A stretch of 64,000 nucleotides of DNA, taken from Straminergon stramineum. Lineage: Eukaryota; Streptophyta; Bryopsida; Hypnales; Calliergonaceae. The DNA lies in contig OY987264.1 of assembly GCA_963920665.1 (NCBI GenBank), forward strand, positions 30,732,906 through 30,796,905, in the 5' to 3' direction. Of the stretch, positions 12,189-23,067 are shown in pieces. The position numbers and the translations under genes were made by a program. Below the pieces are notes generated by a model that was not told where the DNA came from, searched no databases, and was given only the letters and a program-made list of their open reading frames with translations. How positions within the stretch are numbered: position 1 is the stretch's first letter; every line of letters starts with the position of its first letter.

Positions 12189-13620
12189 CTAAGACACCTT
12201 TTGTTCAACTTGTATTGTTACATGGCTAATATTGTACACCTTTTCAACATATTCAGTCACAATATGAAGCACCTCATTTGTATCTGAGTTTGAACTAGAC
12301 TGAATATGACATGCAAGTAAAGACCTACCAACAGTTATGGCCCAAATATGAAGCTCATGAACTTCAACAACTCCATCTAATTTCAACAAACCAGCTTCAA
12401 GGGCACTTGCATCAATTTCCCTTGGAGTACTTTCCATTAATATTTCTACAATTTCTTTAATCATGTTATATGTTGTTGCTAAAACCATGACTGAAAAAAC
12501 AATTGTACATATTGGATCAACAATATATAACTCGGGTTTAATCCATACAATAGCTCCGGCAATCATGACTCCGATGCTTTGCACAAAATCACCTAAAGCA
12601 TGCAAATAAGCAGCACGGACATTAATACTTTCTTCGGTTCTTTTGGAGAGAGAATGAAGGTCTTTGTCGAGTTTCACACTATTTGATCGATGTTTAAGAT
12701 TGTCTTCTTTCTTGTGTTCAATTATGCTTATTTCATGAACATCATTGTCTTCATTGTCTTCATCATGATCATTGTGGGACTTCAAATATTTTTTAGATTT
12801 GGTGTTTATAAATGTTGTCTTATTAGAAAAGTAAAGATTGTGTTTTTCTATTCCTGAAGTCAAAGTAAGAAAATTTCTTTTATGTCGTATAATATAGTAT
12901 TTAGTCCACCATTAAAAAAACAAAATAGATGAACATCACTTACATAATATCAAATGAACTTAATGTACATAGATACATACCAAAACAATATAATATTTGC
13001 GCACATAATCCCTTTTCTAACTCATTATGTTCATGATCATGCTTATGTTCCTTGTTGTGATCATGTCCATGGTGATGTTTTTGGTGGTTATGTTCATGGT
13101 GGAGTTCATTATCATGGTTGTGAGAATGACTATGACTATGGCCTTCGTGACCTAGTGTACACATTATAATAATATTTATACCTAATCCACCACAAGCTAC
13201 ACAAAACATAATTAATCCATTTATATTTTTATCAGGGTGGATGAATCGAAGTATTGCTTCATATACTAAAACACCTGTGACCAACCATATAATTTGAATG
13301 GAAACTAATGCCCCTAATATCTCAAGTCGATAATAACCAAAAGTTTGCCGAGGATTGGCTTCCCATCCAGATGCATAGATAGCAAACAAAGCAATGGCAA
13401 AACCAGCAATGTCAGAAAGAAGATGTGCTGCGTCAGTTAAAATTGCTAAACTATTAGAAATCACTCCACCTATAACTTCACCTATTATGAAAACAATGCA
13501 TAACCCTACAGCTAGTGATAATTTTTTTGTAGCTCTAGCTCTTTTTTCAACTTCTTTTGCATTGTCAATATTACACTTGTCATTGCATTTTAGTTGAGCT
13601 ACACTTTCAATATTGTCCAT
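12189..13620 (-). CDS. MTP1-type vacuolar zinc transporter (cation diffusion facilitator)
   Basis: Two exons, 13620-12981 and 12853-12189, joined across a 127 bp GT-AG intron (donor GTATGT, acceptor TTCAG, phase 1) give 434 aa. The protein has the six-helix CDF layout. The first zinc site is in LTDAAHLLSDIAGF (D63, H66, D70), followed by GWEANPRQTFGYYRLEILGA. A histidine-rich loop has 19 His between residues 158 and 198. The second site is in AAYLHALGDFVQSIGVMI (H298, D302). The C-terminal cytosolic domain contains MESTPREID and VHELHIWAITVGRSLLACH. Plant MTP1 proteins exchange zinc for protons at the vacuole membrane, with the His loop sensing or buffering zinc. The intron falls inside the loop, and the part after it (about residues 214-290) is long, charged and partly acidic, making the loop larger than in Arabidopsis MTP1 (398 aa). 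All key residues are present, so the gene looks functional despite its AT-rich codons. Confidence 0.93.
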
Positions 13621-16600
13621 GGTATTTTACATGGTCCTTGATGTTCACTCATTCCACATATTTTACATCTAATGTCCAATCTAGATTTAGAATTTTTCAT
13701 TTCATATTTTTTTAGCAACATAAAATAAATATATTTCATGTATTTACATTAGATCAATCCAAGACAACATATATAAAACTTTTTGTACTATCATAGAGTA
13801 CATAGGTTCAAAATTATCTTCTAAGTGTTTAAAATAACATTTGTTAATTGGCTCAATATTATATATATCATCATTAAAATTCTTGGTTGAGATATGAAGC
13901 TTTTTATGATGTAAATAGAGATATAAGGTCATTTTTATAAAACCTATGCAAAATTCATATATATTTTTTTAATAAATGGATAAAAAATAAAATATTAAGT
14001 ATATACAAGATGATTTTTTAGTTTTCATGGTTGAAAACTTTAATTTATTAACTTGTAATTTTCATAATTAAAAAATACCTTGTAATTTTAAAATTTTTAA
14101 AATTTTCACCTTATTTTTGTGAATTTTTAAGATAAAAATTTAGATTTGAAAGTAGTAATAAGAAGATTACAAAAATTTAGGATTCACTATGACTTGCTTT
14201 GAATTCAATAGATTAGCCACCAAAAAAACCAAAAAAAAAAAATTTTTAGTTTTTATTGATGTATAAGTGAAAATTTTGAAAATTTTAGACTATTTAATTA
14301 CGACTAAAGTTTTTTGAATTCATTTGAATATTTGAAGTAGTGCAATTTTACTCAAAAAATGATATATGGTCTATTGGTCTGCCTTAAAAATATAAAGTTA
14401 AAAGTAATACTTGAATTATAATATTTTAAATTCTTAAGATAATTTTTCTTTTATACTAAAAGTTAGTGAAGATTAGAGTCTTGAAAAAAACATATATACT
14501 ATATTTTGAAAATAATAAGATAAAATTCTTGATCTATAAGTAGGTCAATATAATTTATACCTATTTCTTGAAAAAGATATTTAAGATTTTGAAAGAATAT
14601 TCATATTGATCATTAAAGATATTAACAGTGATGAAAAATCTTTATGCTTATATATAGTTATTCTATTAGCCATAATATGAAATCATACCGTTTTTAAAAC
14701 TTACAATTTTTAAAACACTAACCCTCAAAAGAAAATTTAAATAATATATTGGATTTGGAATATATGGTTTCTAGTTTTATTGATGAGCATATCTTCAACA
14801 TATTCAAAAATTTAGATTTCAAATTTCAAATAAATTTATAAAATTGTATTGCACATATTTATTTATAAGAGAAAATTCACCTTACATAATTTCAGAAGCT
14901 TCTGCAAAGCCTATACTTTTCATACACAATATTAGTTTGTCAATAAAGGTCAACATTCCGCATCATTTTATTCAATTAGAAACATAGAGGCATTGTACAT
15001 CTTTGTAAGCTTTTAATTGTATTGTGCATACATCAAATTTCCACCTCCATGTTTGTAGCTCTAAAGTTTGTAGAGTGAAGACTATATGAGCTTGCAAATT
15101 AATTATAATCCATAACAACTACAACAATTGTCAAACATCATTGCAATCTAAGTTTGATTAATAATATCCCACTAAGAAAATTTCTTCAAAATATACAAAA
15201 AAATCACAGTAATAGTAGAACTAAGTAGTGTATCCAAAGACTGAAAGGTCCTAAGTAAATGGTGTAGATAAGGTCCTTAAAGATAAATATTGATTATTAT
15301 ATATATCACAATAATAAACAAATAATTACAAAAGAATTCTTTTGAATTTTGAGTCTCGACATATTTTATTTCATCGTAATTGGTTCTTTATCTTTTGGGA
15401 AATGAAAATTATAAAATTATATCAATATAATTGAAGAAATTGTTCAATCCACATGCCCATTTATAGGAAAGGGCCTAATTTCCCACCTGTAAGTTTCTAA
15501 GTAATTGCTGGTATAAAGAATTTTTAATAAAATATTACAAAAATCATATTATAGGATTTATAACAACAACCTTGTGTTTTTGAAAAAATATTTGTTGCAT
15601 ATATTTATTATCCATTGATCAAAATAAAAGAAAGCTTAAAAGTTCAAAAACATCTAAAGTTTATAATATATGTTTATTAAATTATAAAAAACATCCCATC
15701 AAAATTTAAAAATAAAGAGCTAATTCTATCATACATTACTTAATTCCTAAATGTCCTAAGGCACATAGCCATGAATGGCTTGAAACCAACCCCAACATAC
15801 AAAGTTGTTGAAATTTTCTATTTTATTACCCATTAATAGTAGAATTAAGAAGATTTTTTAACCAAGTACCACTACAAAATGATTCAATGGTAAAAGTTGC
15901 CCAAAATTATGAAAATGAATCATTCAAAAGTAAGAATTGACCTTTAAATCTAAAGTATGAAATTCACTAATACAAAGTGTTCAAAAACTCCAAATTTTCT
16001 TAACACAAAAACATTTCCTAAGAATAATTTTGACAATTTCAAATCATTTGAGGTTACAAAAAATGAAAAATTGACTCCTATATGACAGGGCTTAGGCCAA
16101 TGTTATTTAGGATTGAAGAATGGAGCTTTAAAGTCTTGGATGCTACATCCATTCAAGCTCGATATCAATTTATTGGTTATCCTTTGTTATTCACTTTTTG
16201 TTGAAATTTATTATAAAAAATTAGTATAGAAATTGTTGAGGTAATTGGAACATGATATATAAATGATTTTTTTTCATATCAAGAATATTCATACCATCTT
16301 TGAAAACCTTCTTCTTTAATTGTAATTTTATATGTATATATCTATGATTGGAGCTACTTTTGGCCATTCAGACACATTGGGTGCCTACAATATCAATAAA
16401 TATTAAAAATTTAGAGTTTCAATTATGCTTCATCAAAATAATTTCCTTCACAATAATCTAAAAGATATAAAAATATAGTTGTTCATGAAGAATCCTATTG
16501 TTTATTAGTCATTGACATCTTCAATTAGACCACACACATTAATCATGATTGATGTAGTTGCCAATACCTTTTTTGTACCTAAGCACAATATTCCATGTGA

Positions 16601-16756
16601 TGTCACAATATCCTTGAGAAATTATAAGGGCCAAAAAATAATAACTAATAAATGGTCAAATAATTTACAATTCTTGTTTATTTTGTGAATGGATGATTTT
16701 CATTCATTTTTTCCTTACAACTTTGTCAATGGTGTAATTTCACTCTTCGGGAGCTT
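13621..16756. other. AT-rich intergenic DNA
   Basis: Contains the MTP promoter side. No gene is recognisable. About 15750-15775 resembles a decayed family A terminus (TTAATTCCTAAATGTCCTAAGGC). Confidence 0.4.
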
Positions 16757-17972
16757 GCTACATGTATGTTTTTTGTACAGGGTTGTATTTTTGTGAGCCT
16801 ATGAGCCTGAGCTTGTGAGCCTATAAGCATACAACTTTTTAGAGAGTCCATCTAAAATTTTTGGCTAAAATTTCCTATTTCATTTTTTTTTATTAATACC
16901 TATTACCATGGACCTATTACCATGGTCCCTTGAACAACCTTGATGTGCCATTCATTGGACTTCACTCAATTTTAAAAAGAAAAAAATTAATGATTAATTA
17001 GGATTCTTTTGAAATCAAATATGGTTGTTCCATTGAAAATTAGTTTTTTATGATCACTCCACTCTTGTTACTTGGTACCCCTCGTCGAGACCCCCCATTG
17101 TGAAAAGAAAAAAAAAAAAAGGATTTTTTTATTTTTTATTTTTTTATAATTTTCCATAGGTGGGTGACTCCCCTCGGTGCCGAGAGGTACCAAGTAGCAA
17201 GAGGGGAGTGATCAATCAAACAACAATTTGATTAAGACAAAAGAATTTGATCCCCTAGGAGGTCCCACCAGAAGACAATGATCAACTAATCAACATTTAG
17301 GTGTAACTAGGTTCATTCCTGACACAAATAATCCCTATCAACCAAATATTTTCTTAAAATCTTAACAATTTTAACAATATTTTTCTAAAATGTTAACAAG
17401 TCTAATTATCAATACATCAAGACATAAGTGAAGGTACTTCCCCCATCGGCCCTAAGAAGATCCATGCTACTATAGATAGTGATCAATAAAAATGAAACTT
17501 GTTGTAGCTAAGTTCTTTCGGCACATGTAATGAAATCTTATCAACAATTTTTTTTTTTCTAAAATCTAAACAAATTCAATAATAGCACATCAAGAAAAAA
17601 TTATTCGTTTGTTTCCATTGACCTCAGGAGGGTCCATGTTCTTGTAGGACAATGATCAACCAATATTCTAAAAAAATTTATTTCCATCTCCATTCATCTT
17701 TCACATCAATTGGATTCTTCATCTCAATTTTATATTCCCACAATAATAGGTCCACAGTAATAGGCCCATGGTAGTAGGTACTAAAATTTCCAAAAAATAA
17801 TAAATTTTGATCCAAAGTTTAAGATGGAATCTATTTTTTGAAATATTAATAAGTTTCTAATGCTTTTTCAAATTTCTAAGCTCAAAGCTCACATAATCCC
17901 TACTCAACACTCATAGGCTCATGCTCATAGACTCACAAAATAGCATCGTTGGTTTTTTATACTACATGCATC
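16757..17972. mobile_element. Long-inverted-repeat (foldback) element with a smaller element nested inside
   Basis: The left end (TACATGTATGTTTTTTGTAC, then TTTTGTGAGCCTATGAG) is mirrored at the right end by CTCATAGACTCACAAAATAG and TACTACATGCA. Further inverted matches lie inward (the ACCATGGACC / GGTCCACAGTAATAGG motifs near 16910 and 17750). About 1.2 kb, no coding capacity. Superfamily unclear; long inverted repeats suggest a Mutator-like or foldback element. No target duplication identified. Confidence 0.55.
17051..17214. mobile_element. Nested foldback element with TGATCACTCC ends
   Basis: Arms about 17051-17091 and 17176-17214 are inverted copies (TGATCACTCCACTCTTGTTA; mirrored GTAGCAAGAGGGGAGTGATCA), with GGTACC and CGAGG blocks further in and an A/T-rich centre. 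It lies inside the larger element and so is younger. Confidence 0.65.
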
Positions 17973-18079
17973 AAAGGGGTATTTAAAAGAGGGGGGTATT
18001 ACTTTGCCTTAAGGTAATATAAGGCGCCTTGTTGTCCCTATAGTATCCTATTGTAATTTGATGTATCCAATTAGGTAAT

Positions 18080-19364
18080 TTAACCCCTAATTGTTTATGA
18101 CTATGTTTTCACCAAAAATGCTCCAAAACTGTCATTTTTAGTACAAGTATCAAATTTTAGGAAATAAAAATTTTCACACACATGTAACCGGAAGATCTTC
18201 TACTAAACTAATTTGAGAAGATGTAGAAAAAATTTCAGAAATTTCCACCATGTAGATTGTAAGATATTAATGTTTGAATTGGCAAAAAACCATTTTTTGG
18301 CCCTATGAAAAAAGGGCAGCTGCACTTCACAAGGCCACATTTGTATGCAAAAAAATCCAAAATGGTGGTTCCTCTTTGGATTCATGCTTCAAGGCAAGTT
18401 GGCTACATGCTTGAAAAAATTTAGATCATTTGAAATTGTACACATGTAGGAAAAAGAAAGTAAGTACAAAGAAGTAGAAAATGATTCAAAATACTAAATT
18501 GTGAAGAATCTTGTTATGGAATTGAAAAATGTCAATCCCAATGGTTGTAATGTTGTAATAAACAATCTACATCCTATGATTTTCTTTTTTTCAAAAAATA
18601 TTGAAAAATAAGTTAAATAAAGGACTTCAAAGTTTATTTTAGAGTAGAGAATCCGAAATTGCCTGCAAACTAAAACTCCTCAGAGCATCACCACCCATCT
18701 TGCAAAACGGATGACTTGTCCAAGGTGGCTTGCAAAAGTGCCCCACCCGTCTAACAAAACGGATGAACTTGTTAAGAGTCCAGGCCAAAACTCTTAGGTG
18801 GCTTGCAAAATGGGGGTGTTTTGCAAGCCAAAGAGTAGCTTGCAAACTAGCTTGCAAACCACATGAGACAAGAGCACCAACACTTTTCCCCATAGCATGG
18901 ACCTTTAGTGCTATAGCCAATTGGATGGACTTTGGAAAGTGGTCTGAATTTGGGAACTTATAGCATGCTATGGCTGGGGCGGTTTGGCTTGCAAATTGGA
19001 TGGCCCACATTTTGCAAGACGGGTGGTGATACTCTCATAAATTTCATCTCATGAATCAAAATGGAATGATTCAAAGCTTTCCATCTACGTATAAATCTAG
19101 AAAACCCATTTCAAATTTGTATTTCTTAAAAGAATGTTTTTTTAAGAAATTTTTGGGCTACCTAGAGGTCAATGAAAATTACATATCATGCAATAATTTT
19201 TTAACCATATAGTCAAAAGTTATGAAATTTGTTGGTCCTTAAAGCTACTCTTTGGACACATGTTGTGTGAAAATTTCAAAGAAAAAAAAAAAATCTCCAT
19301 TTGTAGTGAATTGCCCAAAATCGCTATGTTGCCAAAAAATGAAGTTTGGGTGTTTAGGGGTTAA
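18080..19364. mobile_element. TTAA-flanked element, family C, interrupted by a nested element
   Basis: Left end TTAA-CCCCTAATTG (18080), right end GTGTTTAGGGG-TTAA (19361-19364). The last 110 bp resemble the stretch ending with TTAA at 57653-57656 (shared ACATGTTGTGTGAAAATTTCA). An internal stretch near 18410-18590 is repeated near 51280-51420. A different element is inserted at 18681-19036. No coding potential. Confidence 0.55.
18681..19036. mobile_element. Nested hAT-like MITE with TTGCAA subterminal motifs
   Basis: Ends are CAGAGCATCACCACCC and GGGTGGTGATACTCTC, inverted with two mismatches, extending into TTGCAAAAC / GTTTTGCAAG. The interior has eight TTGCAA motifs in both orientations. 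Terminal CAGAG plus many short subterminal motifs is typical of hAT elements. I could not find a clean 8-bp target duplication. It is more GC-rich than its surroundings. Open frames over it (18639-19010, 18730-18963) are not genes. Confidence 0.55.
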
Positions 19365-21385
19365 GGTAACTTAAGGTAATACTCTAACATCGATTGCACA
19401 TTAAAAGTAGGACTATGTTTGTCACGAAAAGAAATTGTTGTTCTTTTATTATAAGGTATGTAAAATATTTATCATAAGTTTTAGACTTCTAGTTCAAGAT
19501 GGAAGAGAAAGCAAAGATGTGTTTCAAATGTATACTACAACAATGAATAGAATGAACAAACAAACAAACATTATACAATGACAAAGTATGAATGTTGTAC
19601 AATGATTGAGCATGAACATTGAAACATACAAATTGAAGGAACTACAAAGTCCTACAATAAACAAACACATGCATTTAAAGAGTATATGTGCATAACAAAA
19701 GGCATTTTTGAACTAATATCACACAAGCTTGGACAATCTCTTGGAGTTCACAACAATCCAATAATTGGCAAATGGTTAGGGTTAAGCAATTAAAGTTGTT
19801 TAGAGACTCACACAACAAAATAAAGAATGTTGTCATCCAAATTTAAAACCTATACAATATTCATCAATATTAATGCAAAAGGGAGATTTCAGGGTCTACA
19901 TGTTGCACACAACTACAAATTAGACAAGAGAAGCTTGCATAAATATAGGTTTTGTTCACTACACAATTCAAAATGACAGCAACACCAACCCTAAGCTAAT
20001 TCGAAAAATACAAATTCTATTGTTTTTCAAAATTGAATCCAACCTCTAAACACATTCGCTACAAGTAAATGTTGCACTATGCCATAAAACCACACCATTT
20101 CCATCAACAAAGTCTTTGGCCTCTTCATCCTTCTCCACATGGGCTAGCTCTATCACATTTGGCAGAAACCAAAGTTCCATCATTGTCAAGTGTAAAAAGA
20201 ATGAAGTCAAGAGCAGCTTTGGTGCATACATTGAGATTGCTTGGTACTAGTTGAAGGTGTACTAGTTATAGTGGTATTGAATGACCACATGATCAAATGA
20301 GGAGGAATCTATTAATGCCCTATCGATAATCTCAACATGTATTATTCCAAGTGCATCTCTACCTACAACATCCATGATGTTAATGACATCTCTAAACACA
20401 TAGTCCAAACACTAATACAAAGTTGAGAATATGGGATGCAAAAATTACCTTAAGGTTTACCTATAGAATCTTGCATATAAGTGAGAGAAGTATGGTACTT
20501 GCAACATAGCAATAGCATAGAGAATAACCGCAATGTTGCATCAAGGTTTTCAATTAAATTGGAGTCTTACCTCGCAATTGCATTTGCAAGTATAAACCAA
20601 GGTAATGGAGATGTCACCAAGGGTGAATAACTTCACTTTGTATTGAGTCATAAAATTCTGAAATGTAGCAAAGTTAATCCAATTCCAAGACAAATGAAGA
20701 AAAATAAATCAAAGGTGAGCTAGATCATTGAAACCCTAAACCACAACATGCTAAAACCAATGCGATAAAGTAAAGTTTAACATAGATGAAGGACTTATGG
20801 TGTTTAGAAGACAATGGACACTAAAACGTGTAGTGAAATTTTGACGCCCCCCCCCCCCCCCCCCTTTCCTTGTTGCATGCATTGCAAAAACATTTGGAAT
20901 GCAATTCCTAAAATCCTACATATATAAATAGAAGTACTATGAAATCATGGAAACAAGTGGAAGAGCAAGCATACATCTTTAAAAACCTTAGGGAGAGAGT
21001 AATTGAACAATAAGTATTAGTGTGCTAAGAAAGAAGGATAAGTGGGAGCATTCCAACAACAAGACCTCTAACTACAATTTAGGCTCTTGTGGAAGTACTC
21101 TAAACTTAAGACACCATTATTGAGGTAGTGCTGACCTATTTTATAGTGGCTAACAAACCACAAGCGGGAAATATGAATGTGTCCTTGTAACAAATTAAAG
21201 GAATCCTTCACCTACAATCAAGATATCACCAAGTTTAGACACCTTTACCATGGTGTCTTTCTTAGCCATACTTTATAATACTAGGGATCTTATGTTATTT
21301 TCAAAAATCAACAAACATCCACCATTTCTCTAAGCTTTAGCCCTATGTAAATTACAATACCTTTGCTTCCTTCAAAAATCCATTG
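19365..21385. other. AT-rich DNA with a possible degraded gene on the minus strand
   Basis: No intact gene. Three minus-strand segments (20656-20596, 20410-20264, 20231-20046) look exon-like and are described separately. A pure C tract of about 20 bases begins near 20847. Confidence 0.35.
20046..20656 (-). pseudogene. Possible degraded gene (C2-like and Cys-rich fragments)
   Basis: Three minus-strand open segments are more protein-like than chance. The first, following an acceptor and ending at a GTAAGA donor (20570), encodes FTLGDISITLVYTCKCNCE. The second (20410-20264) encodes DALGIIHVEIIDRALIDSSS then FDHVVIQY, which looks like the first strands of a C2 domain. The third (20231-20046) ends ATFTCSECV. 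In-frame stops separate them and I could not build one continuous model. It may be a decayed gene, unrelated fragments, or coincidence. Confidence 0.2.
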
Positions 21386-21992
21386 TTAACCCCTAAAGAA
21401 TTGGGATTGTTTTAGTATAGCTCTTGTTTTCTTGACTAGCTCTTGTAACAAGCATAATTCCTCAAATGAGTGGAATGATGTTGATGATTGCCACCATTGA
21501 AATGAAAGAAGACTTGTGTAGCTTTCCTATGAAAAAAAGATTATAAAAATTACACAATTTTTGAGAAAATGCCACCATTGAAGATATTGATGAAAGATAT
21601 CCCAAATTAGGCAGAACTTTGTACAAAAGCTGAAATTAGAATGTTCAAATCGGAATACTTGAAAGTGATCCAAAAACTCTAATTTTTTTCTATGGGTACA
21701 CATCATCATGATTTAGATTTGTAATTTAAAAATAAATAAATTTTGAAGCATGGAGAGAAAAATATGAGGATATGAAGTGACAACCTAGAGCACCTTTTCC
21801 ATTCTCAAAAAATTCACCAAAAATCACTCACTCGATCTTTTCTCGATCAGATTGTTAATGATGAATTCAACAAAAAAAATCATCTGGGATCTCTTTGTTG
21901 TTCATGGACTATTAGTCAAGTTCACATTTCAAATTTTCTACAAATGTAGTTGCAAAAGCCATGTGGTGGCCTTATAATCCTTTAGGGGTTAA
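21386..21992. mobile_element. TTAA-flanked element with CCCCTAAAG ends
   Basis: TTAA (21386-21389) then CCCCTAAAGAATT; right end AATCCTTTAGGGG then TTAA (21989-21992). The 13-base inverted termini match at 12 positions. The body is 599 bp and AT-rich and resembles none of the other copies internally, so it defines another subfamily with the same ends. Confidence 0.65.
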
Positions 21993-23067
21993 TTTTAAAT
22001 CTTCAAAAAGATCCTCAAAATTTTACGATTACAGAAGACATGCTTCATCTATGAAAAACAAAAAACAAAAATTTCATTAAGATGCACTTCTAAAATGAAC
22101 ATTCAGAGCACAGGGTTTTGAAGTTAGACAACGAGGTCATAGGCTCCATAAAACAGGACCATGACTGTTTTGGTTTCTCTTTTGGATCATATAATAAACT
22201 GAAAAAAGATTATCCATGCAAAATGCGCAAAATGTTGTATGTACGCAATGTACAAGACCTACGAATTTATCACATGAAGTGCAGGGCCACAACACCATCT
22301 CATGAACAGCACAGTCACGCACGAAATCCAAGGTTCCCTGCTTCCTCTGCGTCTACTTTCGCTGCAACATAGCCTACGCGGCTGCCTTCTTGCCTTGGAA
22401 TTGGGTCTTCGCTGATATAAAGTAAACAGACGATGACATCCTGGAGGTTTCGAAATGAACCATTGAAGCAACTGCTCTACACTCAACACATTGAAGCTAT
22501 ATTGCCTATTTCCGTCTTAAACTAGTTCTACATGTGTGCTGGAAACGTTTCGGTTCCGAAACGAAGACCTCTAATTGAGATGAGTGGACTGAGTCAAAAG
22601 TCAACCTAGCTTATGCTTATTACCTTCAAAGTAGACTAGTAAGAGTCGTTTCTTATGGTGCCGCTATGACTTAAACCAGGTTCGGAACCAGGCCATTCCA
22701 TAAGCACTCACGATGTGGACTCGTGTCCTTCAGCAAGAGCTCCAGGTTATTTAACTCCGTTGCTCTACTAATTGAATGTCCATGCTTCTCATCTTCCTTT
22801 CCTCCGGCATGCTGCAGTTGGAATCCAAACGCAGAATTAACACCGACTACCTTTAGATATCGACGAGAAAAGGTAGCAAGACCCGGCTGCAAAAGTTATC
22901 TCTCAAAAGAACCTCCAAGAAATTTGCTTAGAAAAATCCACTGAAAGGACAAGGAAATCTGAAAATTTTAAACCCTGATTGGCACGCTTAAGTAGAATAC
23001 AACAAAGGATACAGCCTGTATCCACAACATGGTACAGACGAAAAGAGAGCCTCTAGCAACAGCTTCA
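21993..23067. other. Intergenic region downstream of the PTAR1-like gene
   Basis: From about 22300 the base composition becomes more balanced than in the desert to the left, consistent with genic flank and the 3' UTR of the minus-strand gene ending at 23068. Small frames on both strands have no recognisable motif. Confidence 0.35.

Noticed and set aside
18639..19010. ORFs of 123 and 77 codons on opposite strands
   Set aside because: Both lie within the TTGCAA-rich MITE and reflect its repeated sequence.
22660..22760. Possible tRNA suggested by GGTTCGGAACC-like sequence and an AGTAGAGCAACGG string
   Set aside because: I could not fold a cloverleaf with a proper acceptor stem and anticodon on either strand.
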